Assembly: GCF_016808335.1 (NCBI RefSeq)
Contig: NC_053146.1
Coordinates: 6,301,015 to 6,365,014 of the forward strand
Source: Panicum virgatum
Lineage: Eukaryota; Streptophyta; Magnoliopsida; Poales; Poaceae
Length of the DNA: 64,000 nucleotides
Reading direction: 5' to 3'
Position numbers and translations under genes: made by a program. Under the pieces are notes generated by a model. That model was not told the origin of the DNA. It saw only the letters and a program-made list of their open reading frames with translations, and did no database searches. Positions within the stretch are counted from its first letter, which is position 1. Each line of letters opens with the position of its first letter. Positions 31,904 to 44,248 of the stretch are shown in pieces.

Positions 31904-34752
31904 ATGGCCGGCCAGCCGCCGCCGCCCGGGGGCGCCGAGGACGACTTCCTCGAGCACTTCTTCGCCTTCCCCTCCGCGGCCTCCGCCGGTGCCGGCGGGG
32001 GCCACGCGGGCGCCGGTGACGGCGGGGACCACCCCTTCCCCCTCGCCCTCAGCCTCGACGCCGCCGCCGAGGCCTCCGCCAAGCAGGTGAGCTTGTCCCC
32101 GCGGCCGCGCGAGTGGCCCCTTCGGCTGCCCCTGCTATTTGCGAGTGACGTGTGGGTGAGCAGGGCTGACCCCTGACCGAGGGTGCCGCGTGTGCTCTTT
32201 GCAGGACCGGGACCCCGTGCAGCTCGCCGGCCTCTTCCCGCCGGTGTTCGGCGGCGGCGTGCAGCAGCCGCACCTCCGCGGCCCACCGCCTCCCCAGGTA
32301 GCAGCTGCACGGCCAATTTTGTGCCCCCACTGAATGCTATGTTCTTTTCCCTTTTCGCTCGGGAGTTTCCGAGGCTGCTGCCTGCTGCTAATTCTTGTCA
32401 GTCACATGCAGATGTTCCATGCGCAGCCGAAGCCGGGCGAGGGAGCCATGGCGCCGCAGCCGCCGGCACCGCGGCCCAAGGTGCGGGCGCGGCGGGGGCA
32501 GGCGACCGATCCCCACAGCATCGCTGAGAGGGTAATAGCTGATAAGCTCAACATTTCGATTGAAATTATTGCGATTTAGGCTGCTATATCGTCATCTTTG
32601 TGCACACGTTTGCGAGTTCGCGGCTGATCTGGCCTGTAGTGGCCACGAGATTTCGGGTGCCCTCTTTACGATATTGAGAAGGTTGCTTACGACCGAGATT
32701 GTCTCGGGTTTAAGCTAGATTAGCAGATGTTGCGGTGCAAGTAATTGGATGTGTTTAAGGAAAGGGTTGCTTTCATACCTAGATGTTGGGTGGTTGTTGT
32801 GGTGGCGGCATATGGCGTGCTGTTTAAGCATCATGAGCTGCTTGCAGGGTAACCATGATGTTGAATTGTATTGGAAGTCACCACCTTTAAGACAGTTCAT
32901 ACATCAAACGGGAAACTTGTTTTGTAGTGAGGGTGCTATGATTACCAGAGAGGTATCTAATGATTATGTTTCGAGGTGTAAGACACTTGGTAATGGGGCA
33001 ATGCATTACAATAGCCATTAAAAATGGAATGGACAGCCTGTTGCCCACATATTTTTTAGCCTTACTTTCCATTTTATACTGATTTTTTCTTCCGGAATAC
33101 TCAATAGGGATTCTTAGCAGTTTTTTCTTTAACCTCCATCTGCCTCTGTGCAGCTAAGGAGAGAGAGAATAGCAGAAAGGATGAGGGCATTGCAGGAATT
33201 GGTTCCCAACACAAACAAGGTAATACTTCATGCCACATTTCCGGATGTCATTATATGCATGCCAGGACCTTTTTCAGCAAGTGGTCCAGGCTTATGATGA
33301 CCTGACAGTAGGGCTTCTCAAGTTCTCATAGTGCGCCTGTCTTATGAACCTGATTATTTGCTGAGATGATAATTATTGTTCCCTCATGAGTACATAATTT
33401 TGTTCACCAACGATGTTTTGCATATCGACTGAAATAACATGAATACCACTTTTGGTTCTCATAGTGCGCCTGTCTTATGAACCTGATTATTTGCTGAGAT
33501 GATAATTATTGTTCCCTCATGAGTACATAATTTTGTTCACCAACGGTGTTTTGCATATCGACTGAAATAACATGAATACCACTTTTGGTTCAGTCAAATA
33601 GCTATATGGTTATTTTGAACGAGAAATTGAGAAATGATACCGTGTCAATTGGATATTGAGCTTTGATCTGTGACAAAATTGAACAGTAAGCTTGATGGTA
33701 TTACTTCAAACTGTGCAGACAGATAGGGCAGCCATGCTAGACGAGATCCTTGATTATGTGAAGTTTCTTAGGCTTCAAGTAAAGGTATGCCTTTTTAAAT
33801 GTAGTCTTGTCTTTTAACATCATAAGCAACATTGAACATCCCAATATCTTTTGTCTATTTAATATGGAAACCTGTTCTATTCTTCCAGGTTTTGAGTATG
33901 AGCAGACTGGGTGGTGCTGGTGCAGTTGCGCAGCTGGTTTCTGATATTCCACTGTCAGTTAAGGTGAAACTCAGAAAAAATATAGTCTTACGCTAGTAGC
34001 TCATTCTGAACTTATTTTGATTAAAATGGTGGTTAATTTTCACAAATTATTCTATCCCTTTTTCATATATAAAACAGAACAGATATGTAATCATTCATCT
34101 TTAGGTTAGTTGCCACAGATTATTTGCATGTGTGCATTCTTGGCTTTTTATTAGTCAGCAACAACCGCACCTATTGCTATTTGTTGATAAAGAATATTCT
34201 ATGTTTACTAATGAGTTGACTAGCTTCAACATCTCTCAAGGAAATGCCAATTTCGTTTTATTGGTAGCGGATATGTGGCTAGGCCTGTTTTCACTGTAGG
34301 CAGACCTTTCTTCAGCAGTCAATCTTGAAAACATATGTTTTGTCAAATTTTGTACTTTCATAGCATGGCTGCACTGATAATGGTGACTGATAATATAACA
34401 CAGCCATGATGCTTTCTTGATTAACGGTTACTGTCCAGATTCATGGTATTTTTTCTTTTGTATCTTCATTCATGAGTTGCACCATATGTCTTACACCCTC
34501 TAATCTTTCTTGAACAACTAGGGTGAGGCAAGTGACAGTGGGAGCACACAGCAGATATGGGAAAAATGGTCAACTGATGGCACAGAGAAGCAGGTGGCGA
34601 AGCTGATGGAAGAAGACATTGGGGCAGCGATGCAGTTCCTGCAATCCAAAGCACTATGCATGATGCCCATTTCACTTGCAATGGCAATCTATGACACTCA
34701 GCATCCCCAGGATGGCCACTCACTGAAGCCTGAACCCAATACGTCTTCCTAG
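31904..34752 (+). CDS. UNE12: bHLH transcription factor, UNE12/LRL type
   Basis: Seven exons: 31904-32086, 32205-32297, 32412-32531, 33154-33219, 33719-33784, 33889-33963 and 34522-34752. All junctions are GT-AG and in phase, giving 277 residues. The bHLH spans about residues 121-183: [20 protein letters not shown] carries the His127-Glu131-Arg135 triad expected for G-box binding, and the second helix holds [20 protein letters not shown]. The C-terminal tail, with [30 protein letters not shown] and [12 protein letters not shown], is closest to Arabidopsis UNE12 and its sister bHLH7, more than to LRL1-3 of root-hair fame. A nuclear regulator is expected; targets are unknown here. The start was chosen because [20 protein letters not shown] resembles family N-termini. 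Confidence 0.92.
33322..33587. repeat. 133-bp tandem duplication in bHLH intron 4
   Basis: Two units, 33322-33454 and 33455-33587, are identical apart from one seen base change ('caacgatg' against 'caacggtg'). The near identity points to a recent duplication or an assembly duplication. Confidence 0.9.
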
Positions 34753-36479
34753 TATAGTAACATCAACCTTAGCATGCATTTCACCTCTGATACTATTTAG
34801 GCATCGATATATCCAAAGTGTATGATATACCGAGCGTTTCAATGTGCTAACCATGAAGTAGGAAAGGACCAAAAGGATCAGCTCCTCTCCAATCAATTAA
34901 ATTGGTATATGATGTAGCCTCCCCTTTCCCTATTTTGTTCAAAGTAGCTTTGATTGCAAGGATATGGTAAGCAATATTCTACTCAGACTCATACATCTTT
35001 CAATCTGCCTATGAGTGCAAGTGCTGGGTAGAGCTACCAAAGAGTCTAGCTTGCTCTCATGGTGTTTCCTTTTGGGTCTGTAATGCACTAGCCATACACT
35101 TTGTGGTGGGGCCGGTCACCCTTTTGGTAGTGGATGTTTGGACTAATGAAAAGGGGCTGCTGATGTATGTGTGTAAGTCTGAGCAAATGGTTGACGAAAT
35201 TTGAAAGAATGTTGAGATGGAAGGTGATGTTGATGGCGAATGGTGGTGTGATATCCTGTCAATTTTTTCGGTGTGTGGATGGAGGTCTCGGTCAATGGAG
35301 GCTGAGCGTCCGATGATCGGCTCGCTAGTGGGAGCGTGCTCCTCCTGGGCTTCACTTTTCTGTCTCCAAGTCGCCGTCTTGATAAGAACTGTCTGTTAAA
35401 GTTTTAGCCCCTTTTTGTGCTACTGGTTCACATGAAGCTATACATATTCCTCTAGGCTGACTTAACATGTGTTCAGGATTCATGCTGGCACCCTTTTTTC
35501 TTAGGGTGTAGGTGACAGCTGTTATCGCACTGTTCATTGCCGTCAATGGCAGGTTTTCCTTCCAAGTTTCTGTCATGAGTCTTCTAATCTGATTGTCACC
35601 GGTCTTGGATATTTGACACTTGTGTGAAGTTTATCTGCTATTGACTTGCTGTTGACAGCAAGTAGTTAAAACTTGGAAGGTGGTGTTCATAGCTGGTGCA
35701 GACTTGGGAGTACCTTTGCCTGGATGGATTCCACTGCCGGAAGGATCATAGGCACGAGTTAAAGGGACATTTTTTCCCCAAAATCAAGAGAAAGTCGAGT
35801 CAATTTAACATGCTGAATCCCTTTTTGAATACATTGGCACTTGCTTTACTAAAAAGTGCTAATTGTTTGGCACAATTATTTGTACCGGCTGGGTTACCAT
35901 TGTTACATGTACTGTCTGTTATGAGATAATGTTTTCCATGGAATGCAAGCGCTGGTGCCTTCTATGTAGCTTGCAAGAATATTATCTGCATCTGCCGCTG
36001 TAAACTTCTTTTGGGTTCTGTTTGAGAAGATGACACTGTTGCACTGATCCGGTTCCAGCTAGTGCTGATGGTGGTTGGTCCAAATGTTCGATTCATCATT
36101 GGTCTGGCTGCTGCTGCTGCTGCTTGTTAGTAGAATATTTTGACTTTCCTACTTATCTGTGGTTTCTCTTGGCGTGCATGCTCAACATTATAACAATGCG
36201 AGGACATGCACAAAGGTTGCACATCAGCCCTATGATAAAATAGCCACATTGGTACAAAAATGTCGCCTCTTGTTCTTAGGGCCAGCCAGACAACCATGGC
36301 ATTATTGTACGCATGAAACATAACAACAAACTTGCCTAACTTTGATGTAACTTAGTGTAGCACCAAACTTATTTTTGGTTTCAGCTTGAAAACTAACAGA
36401 AATACAATCTTGTCTAATGACATCTTAATACATCTGCACAAGTATATGGTTTAAAAAAAAACTTGACGGGAAGAGGCAG
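34753..36479. other. 3' flank of the bHLH gene, no second gene recognised
   Basis: The first 300-400 bases are probably 3' UTR. A (TGC)n run lies at about 36107-36124. A minus-strand frame at 36127-36321 is open for 64 codons and looks protein-like, but I recognise no family. It may be a leftover of the unknown minus-strand gene seen at 40-45 kb. Confidence 0.4.
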
Positions 36480-39400
36480 ACAACCTTCCCCACTTTAAAG
36501 GTTCTTTATAAACTAAGGTGTATCCTAGGTCTAAGTGAATAACCTACCATGTTTTCATTAAGATTCAGAGCCTAAACGCAACGGATATTTAGAGAGTATT
36601 AAGTAGCAATAGTGATGCCCCTGCCCATAAGACACCAGTTGCATAAGCTTTGAGCGAATTCCACCGTCCATCCACTTTGCCGGCTCCCGCGGGATGAACA
36701 TGGTCATCACTCCTTAGAAGAGAACCTGCAAAACAACTTAACGCAACACCGTAAGTACATTTCGTACTTGCAGAACTTATCCATAATACTATACATTTGG
36801 TGGATGCATGAGGCTTGTCAAATTTTATCATTGATCCATAAAAATACGAGCATAATTTGTCAAGTGAATAAGCAAAAGACATGATATATATTTCTATAAC
36901 AAGCACCAATACAATTGCATAAGTAGAATGATCATGTAATCATGAGCTCAATCTTCCATGAACTCCATCACGAGACTCTACATTGGAGTGAACCTCGGAG
37001 AGCGTACTCCATGAGCGAGAGCGCGGCTATTGCAATAGATTAATACTCTGAGGGGTGTACAACTTTTTTCACACGACACGAGACCATAGGCCATACTACT
37101 CGTCGGTCCGTAAGCAATGATTCACGTGTTAACCGTTCGCACACCCATCCCCAACGCTGAGACGAACGGCCGGGATGGACAAGTGCAACGGAACCGCCGA
37201 CAACACTCCATCACAAACCACGCCGAATTCGTTCAGTGAAGGGTGCGCGTATGGTACTGAGCTTACCATCCCATTATAAAGCATGTGGTTTGTACGGAAA
37301 AGTGCTCAAAAAACCAGCGTCCAAAGAGACGGTCCTTAACCAACTCAAGCAAGTCTAAGCCACTTGGATTCCACTCACAACATGGTCCTACCACACTTGC
37401 TCAAGTCTCGATCCATTATTCATACCTTGTTCATGTTTTAATCTTTCTCATCTACTCAAGTATATTTAAGCAAACACCCTATAGCTCGCGAGTGATGGTG
37501 ACCTTGCCATCTCTCGACTTTTACTGTAAGCTAAGCATGGCTAAGCAAGTTAATTCAAGATGTCTAAACATACATACTTTACCTAGTATAAGTTATTCTA
37601 GAGCTAAAAGGGAAAACATGTCAAGTGGGCTCTACACAATTCACATGAACTAGATAGGGTTAAGCCCATACACAAGCAATAATTTACAATAGCAAATTAA
37701 GATTCAAAAGTAGGATTTGAGATGCCTGCCTTGGTACCCCGCAACCGCGACACTCCGGAACGTCATTCTCTAAGAAAGTAGACAAATGCATGAATTAGAA
37801 AAGATGCCGTGAATGCATATGCTTATGAGATGCAATGACTTATGAGAGGTAAAGACTAATATGATTCAAGGTCATAAGGTAAGAAATTCAACGAGGTAAA
37901 TGAGGGCACACAAAAATATTACATAGGGTGGAGATGCAAAACAATTACTCACACATTTGCATACACTCTACAAGACAAGTTGTAACGTGAGGATGTCATC
38001 AAAACTAGTTGTGCTAATATTATTTGTGATGTAAATTAAGAATCAACAACTCATCGCAACATAAAGCATCAACCATGTGAGTTAGTTTATGAATGCTATC
38101 TACATAGAGTGCTAGAGTATTGAGTACGCTCATACAAGTTGATAATATTAGTATAGCTAGATTTAGACAATTCAAGAATTAATTATAGCTACTGGAACAT
38201 CACATTTTAGTTAAGGTAAAATCATCATTATATAAAAGAGAAGCTAGTAAATCTTATTCTACTTAATTAAGACAAGCATCATCATTATAAGTTGTTTCAT
38301 GATTTTAAGAGCATCATAAAATAATTGACCATGCATCCAACCAGGTAGCAAGCTCTTAAGTCATAAATTAGAAACTACAACAATATATAAATATTCCATA
38401 GGTGCATCAATTTTAGACAAAAGATAAAGGTTGAGATAAGTAAACAAAACTGGATTCACAATTTTAGAGGTACATATATATTTATTGTGCAATATACTAT
38501 TTAACTAGTTAACTAGATCTAAACAAATATAGATTAAACTGTACAAATTTACAAACAATTCACACAACACAACATGTCTAATGGATAGTACACATCATAA
38601 GGAAGCCAACAAAATTGGTTTCATAATTTTTGGACTAATAGAGAATTAATTATGTAATTAACAAGGTAAACACATATTTAATTCAAATGTAAAATAATAT
38701 CATTATTTCGGTGCAAACATATTTTTAACAGATAGATAACGTCAAGACGAAACCAACAAAATTTGTTTCACATCAATCGGATCTATTTTCAATTTTATAT
38801 GAATTTTACAAGCTGGTATAGTAACCCGGATACTCCGGGTATCAACCCGGAAACTCCGGGTTTCGTTGACCCGGAAACTCTGGAAAAACACCCGGAAATG
38901 ACCCGGGAACTCCGGGTTTAGGCCCGGCCGATGAACATCAAGCTCGCCGCCGGCGATTCCGACCACGATTTGGGATGAGGTTTGTTCCTAGAGATTCCTA
39001 GAGATGTGGAGAGTCTATTTTGGTAGCTAGAACATGCATGCATTGGAGTTCCAAAGCTCTAGGTCATTAATGGTGAAAAACCATGAATGGGCTAGGGAGC
39101 TTGATTGAGGGCACAAGAAGGAAGGTGAACGGCGAGGGGAGCTCACCAGTGACGAGTAGAGCACGAGCAAGGGGCCACTTGTTGGAGTAGAGTGGCGTCG
39201 GCGTAGATCGGGTTGATTTCCTCCTTGAGGGCTTGAGGAAGATGAAGAAGAAGCTTGGGGATGGCCTTCTCCTTGGTCTCCAGCAAGGAAGAGATGGTCG
39301 AGGTGATGGAGAAGCTCGTCGGCGTCGTCCTCCGGCGAGGCTCCGGCGAAGCTCCAGTGATGGTGGGGTGGATTTGGTGAGAAGAGGTGGTTCTCTCCTC

Positions 39401-40083
39401 CATGGCTTGGTTGGGGGAGAAAGCAAGGAGGAGGAGAGTGTTCTGTGGGGAAGAGAGGCAACAGGAAGGGCAGGGGGCAATGGATGAGGTGGAGGTCGGT
39501 TCGTAGGACATGTGGCATAACATTTCTGCGCAGGTGACACGCACACGCCTCGACAAACCCGGATACTCCGGGTTTAGTCGCGGATACTCCGGAAGAACAA
39601 AGTTACATAACATAATAACATCTAGTTCTGTATAGAAAACTTCTTTCTTATCTCCAATCTCCAAAACTGATCTCCAAGCCTCCAAAAATTCCACCAATTT
39701 TTGTATTGATACTAGAAATTAAGAGCAACCCATTTTGCTTGGAATTGGTAGAAAAACTATTGTAGATTTGAAATGAAAATTCTTCCCGAAATGCTATTTT
39801 TGAGTTTTTTGCCTAAGCTGTTTGGCTTCAAGATGGTTTCCTAAAATCCGGGAAAAATCACCTAAATTCAAGTTTTTCAAAGTAGTATTTTATAAAAAAA
39901 AAATTTCAACATAAGTCATATAATGACAATGCAAGTTTCTTCACAAAGCATGGGTTCCACATGTATAAACAATTCAAAATTAAATTTAGATGCATTCAAA
40001 TCAAGCACCAAAATCTTTATGAATGCTTAACAAAAGCTCATGATGCAATGCTTAACATGATAATTACATTTGGGTCGTTACAG
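36480..40083 (-). mobile_element. LTR of a gypsy-like retrotransposon in minus orientation (copy E)
   Basis: The right boundary is clear: on the minus strand the element starts TGTAACGACCCAAATG, a common grass gypsy LTR start, at 40083. The left end could not be fixed; 36480 is only an estimate from the length of related LTRs. No GGAAT target-site match was found on the left, so the copy may be truncated. The body contains LTR-like blocks (around 37000-37400 and 37720-37760), a repeat of CCGGAnACTCCGG motifs, and no gag-pol. Confidence 0.55.
38822..39597. repeat. CCGGA-N-ACTCCGG palindromic motifs in LTR E
   Basis: Several CCCGGATACTCCGGGT or CCCGGAAACTCCGGGT copies crowd 38822-38920, and two more lie at 39556-39597. 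Motif size and position near the LTR start resemble the GCGGAC-N-GTCCGC array in LTR B, although the sequence differs. Confidence 0.75.
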
Positions 40084-40530
40084 GAATCGTCTCCATGATA
40101 TATCATCAATAGGCACGAAGCCCGGCAAAAATCCATAATGCTTCTTTACCGCTCCCAAATTGTTAATATGAGCCAACAAATCTTATCATACAGGCATATC
40201 ACAAAGTCCTACGAAGTCCTAAGTACGTCCTAAGTCCTAAGTCCCAAGTTGTCGACATGCACCTCGTGCGTCCTAAGTTCTACAAAGTCAGTGCATATCA
40301 CAAAATACTAATTATCATACAGGCAAAATACAGCACACAGTGTTATATTATGTCAAAGGCATTGTTTCTTGAGTACATGCCTAACCAAGGCCGAGTTCGG
40401 CCACTACCTGCTTGGCTATCTGCCCGGCTATTGGCTCCATCATCTGCAGGTACTCGGCGAACTTTTCTTCGCTACAGTCTTGAGCTTCTACTTGATAGCT
40501 TATCATTATCTTGCATTGCAAAGGTACAAG
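40084..40530 (-). pseudogene. Possible exons of an unknown minus-strand gene
   Basis: Two protein-like open stretches are seen: about 40180-40084 (INNLGAVKKHYGFLPGFVP, then DDISWRRF, cut by LTR E) and about 40525-40392 (YQVEAQDCSEEKFAEYLQ, then MEPIAGQIAKQVVAELGLG, then a stop). The second has a possible AG acceptor upstream. They could be 3' exons of the coiled-coil gene at 44249-45098, separated by later insertions. I recognise no family. Confidence 0.3.
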
Positions 40531-41068
40531 ACTTAAGAAAAGTCGAGTAGATATAAGCTATCACGCTTACTGAGATATACTTCCCTGTACTACTTCGAAC
40601 ACCAAAACCTTTTCAAAGGAAAAGAATAGGTCGGGTACTATTGGCTGTCACGCTTAACATCTAAATCCTTCTACTCAACGCATAAGTTCACCTTTGCCAC
40701 GCAAAGACGACGACATGCGAACAATCAAGTGTGCTAAAGGCAATTATGCCTAAATAGGATATCATCCTATCAATACTCTAAGTCGAGTAAATCCAAGGCA
40801 TCCAGCCAAGAACAATCTAGTACGCGGCATACTCATGCACAACTACTATCTGTTCAACGCAGAGCTAAGCGCTTCATCGATAGCTAAGGATCTCTGCATC
40901 CTACTATGATCGCATCTAGTAAGTCACATGTGCACACACATATCCTACGATGATACAAATTATGTTCAAAGCGATATTAATTTACATGCATCAAATAAGG
41001 TTTGTGGCATCAAATAAGGTTTGTGGCACAAACAGCCAATTGTATCCAGCATATAAAAAGACATTACA

Positions 41069-41300
41069 CACTACTACAAAACAGGCCTTTGTTCCTGGCC
41101 ATTTGTCCCGGCAGCCTTTGGGCCCGGGACAATAGGTGGCTTTTGTCCCGGGTCCAACGGCTAGCCGGGCCAGCGGGGGGGACGGGGGCCTTTTGTCCCG
41201 GTTTGAGACACCAACCGGGACAAAATGGGAGCCTTTTGTCCCGGTTGGTGGTTCCAACCGGGACAAAAGGCCCGCGTAGCCTTTTGTCCCGGTCGCCGCC
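41069..41300 (+). mobile_element. CACTA transposon end with subterminal hairpin repeats
   Basis: CACTACTACAAAA at 41069 is a typical En/Spm (CACTA) terminus, with ACA before it as a possible 3-bp duplication. After it come several copies of CCTTTTGTCCCGG and its complement CCGGGACAAAAGG, the usual subterminal repeats. The opposite terminus (ending GTAGTAGTG) was not found within the next 3 kb, so the element looks truncated or was rearranged with the neighbouring LTR. Confidence 0.7.
41232..41270. repeat. Perfect 17-bp-stem hairpin in the CACTA end
   Basis: CCTTTTGTCCCGGTTGG, a 5-base loop, and the exact complement. RNA across it would fold into a strong stem-loop. Confidence 0.9.
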
Positions 41301-41469
41301 GCCGCGCGCGACGCGTGCGCGCGCACCGCGCGACGCGCGCGATGTCGTGGCCGCGCTCACGCCGCGGTCAAGGCCCTGCCTGCCTTGACCCGGCCTGGGT
41401 GGGGCGCCTGCCCGTGGGGCCCACCTATCGGCCTCTGGCCTGGCGGGTGTGGCTGCTCTCGGGTGGACC

Positions 41470-42031
41470 TAGAGATGGCAACGGGTACATATCCGTTGGG
41501 TATTGGCCACCCATACCCGTACCCGCTAGAACTAAGTTTTACCCGTCGGGTTACCCGTACCCGTACACGGGTAGGAAAATGTTTTCATACCCGTACCCGG
41601 CGGGTAATTTATACCCGACGGGTAACCCGTACCCGAAAAGCATACCCGAGAATTACATATAAATATCACATATTCATATGAAAAATAATTCATTTCAAAC
41701 TAAAATTGGAGTGAGTGTGGAGTAGGATTTGAAGGAGAGTTCAACAATATATATACTAGGAGGGATTAATTGGATTTGGGCCAAATTCATGGGCCATATG
41801 GGATAAAATGAGTTAGACACTTAAGATGTCTTATTTTTTTGTGCGGGTATTTCTTACCCGCGGGTAGGCGGGTATGTGTAGTATACATCCGCACCCGTAC
41901 CCGCCATACCCGACGGGTACAAGATTTTGCCCAATAATATACCCACGGGTAGAAAACTCATTCCATACCCATCTTCTTATCGGGTAAAATCCGTCGGGTA
42001 CTCGGGTTTCGGGTACCCATTGCCATCTTGA
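41470..42031. mobile_element. Non-autonomous hAT element
   Basis: The 562-bp element starts TAGAGATGGCAACGGG and ends CCCATTGCCATCTTGA, with a perfect 8-bp target duplication GGTGGACC (41462-41469 and 42032-42039). Subterminal regions are full of ACCCGTACCCG and CGGGTA motifs in both orientations, as in many grass hAT elements. No transposase is present. Confidence 0.9.
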
Positions 42032-42039
42032 GGTGGACC

Positions 42040-44248
42040 TAGCAATTTTTTTAGGGTTTCTTTAGGTTTATTTGTGCTGCAATGTTGAAAAATGCGTAGA
42101 AAATTCTACATACCTCAGAAAAATGCGAAACTTGTTTTGTTCAATTCGTATCGCTGAGATCTACTTAGGAAAAATGTTGTTTTGTATGTTTCACTATTGT
42201 TTGTTAGGGTTTTAGTGTGTTTTCATTTGCTCTGTCCGAAAGTAGTTTAATATAGAACTTTGTGCAGGAAAGTGATAAAATGGCAAAACTAGTTTGGTTA
42301 GATTTGTTTTCATACCTAGTTCTAAGATATTTTTCTTGGATTTGTTTAGATAAGTTGCATGAATTTCCCGATTTATCTTGCCTGGAGTAGCGGAAAATTG
42401 ATCTATTTATGATTACTTATAGGAAAATGCTTTTACTGCAAAACTAATTTTCATGAGTTTCTTGTATTGTTCTCTGCATGCTCAATTATCTCCATGATTT
42501 ATGCTTGTTGTTAAGTTCATTTCTTAATTTTTGCATCGCATTCATGCATTTTAGTGACCGAACCGTCGGAGAACGAACCCGTGGAGCTCACCGAGTCCGT
42601 TGAGCCTGAACCCGGAGTCTCGTTCGTGGTCGAACCCGAAGTTAACCAAGGCAAGCAGCTAAGCATAATTCCTTGCACCCATCTAATTTGACTACCTTAG
42701 TTATCTCATTTGGGTAATGTTGGGCTATATATATATAGTATGTATGTATTGCATTTTTGGTACCTACTTTGATGCACTATCCTTCCTTGAATTGTTTAAC
42801 CATGTCCTTGACACATGTTAGTCAGTTAATAATTTAATTTGACTAGATGCTTAGTTCTGCTTAGAATACTCAACTGGCTTACTAGAAAGAACAGCTGGAG
42901 TATCACATTTACCGGTTACCCTTGATCGCACTGGTTTGGTCTGGTGGCTAGTGAAGTGGTAGTACCGAGATTCGAGCGGAATGGTAGGGCCTAGAGAATG
43001 AAGTCACATGGGCATAGTCTGCTTGGATCGATTAAGAACCGAGTGGATGCCATCGGCCTTGAGCACCTTTCCGTGCTACCACATATCCAATATAATGGTA
43101 CGGATAAGCCAATTACCTTCTTTGACTTGATCATTGATGTGCAGTCCTAGATACGTGGCTACGGGCTATGCAGAGAGGCTTAGTGTGTCCCCAGGTGGAC
43201 CTATGTGTAGGAAAGTTTAGAGATGTCCCTGGTGGAACTAAGTCTCTACTCGTAAGCTAGGTGTGAGGTTCAATGATCGCGCCTTGTTGGGAACGGTTGA
43301 CGTGAGTACCCCCTGCCCGGCGTGATCGGTTGGGCGAGTCGCATGGTCCTCGCGTCGTGTGGGTAAAGTAGTACACCCTTGCAAGGTTATAATCAATTCG
43401 AATTGCCGCGCTCTCTGATATGAGCAAGCTCTTGGTTCGCCGAATCCCTCTTAGAGAGTTCCGGTATTGTTGGTTTTGGATTCATGTCTGGTCAATGATC
43501 TATTGAATGTTTTGTTACTCTTTTAATCAACTAAAATTATTTGGGGGTTTCGGGCAACACTAATTAATTTTGCTAGTAGATATTCTAGGAAGCTCATGCT
43601 TATGTAATAATTACTTACCCTTAAAAGCTTTTACTTGAGCCTTGCATGATTCTTGTTTATTTAATCGCCTAAGTCTTGCGGAGTACCTTTGTACTCAGGG
43701 TGCTTTCTAAACCTAGTTGTAGGTGAGCCGGAAGTGGTGTTCAGCCACTTCTTCCCCGCTGATCCTAATGCGGGGGAGGAGTAGGTTGTTGTGGCTGTGG
43801 TGATGTCCTTGAGCAAGGCATCATCATCTTAAGTATGTTTTTATCGTAATCAAACTCCGTGAGAGTATGTAAATACAATAAACTTTAAGTTTCCGTTTAA
43901 TATGACTATCGTGAGCCCAAGGCTTGTAAAGGAAGTTTGAACCCACCTATATCGAATTTGTAATATTAAGTTTTGAACTCTGGTAATGTAAAACTGCTCT
44001 TTGTGGATTATTGGTGATGTATTCGATTGTAAACGGTATGTGCATATGCTGATTCTGGGCATATGTTGGAGCACATACCGGGACTACCGGATTTGATATT
44101 ATTTTGGATGAATGACGTGTCGGTTATTCGTATTTCTAGATGTGGGATTACACGTGGCACGCGCTCCGACAAGCACGTGTTAACTCTCATCTGGATAATA
44201 ATGGTCGACGGTTCGTTTAAAATAGTATCAAATTGGGCGGTTCTCACA
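42040..44248 (+). mobile_element. 3' part of a gypsy-like LTR (copy C)
   Basis: The sequence has the block order of LTRs A and B: a coding-like segment (42554-42660) ending CAAGGCAAG, 'cttgcaaggtta' near 43379, and 'gtactcagggtg' near 43690. It ends GGGCGGTTCTCACA at 44248. Its start is unclear; some of 41300-41461, before the hAT element, probably belongs to it. The following bases CTTGT (44249-44253) would be one target-site copy, but no partner was found to the left. The right end cuts into an exon of the coiled-coil gene. Confidence 0.65.
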
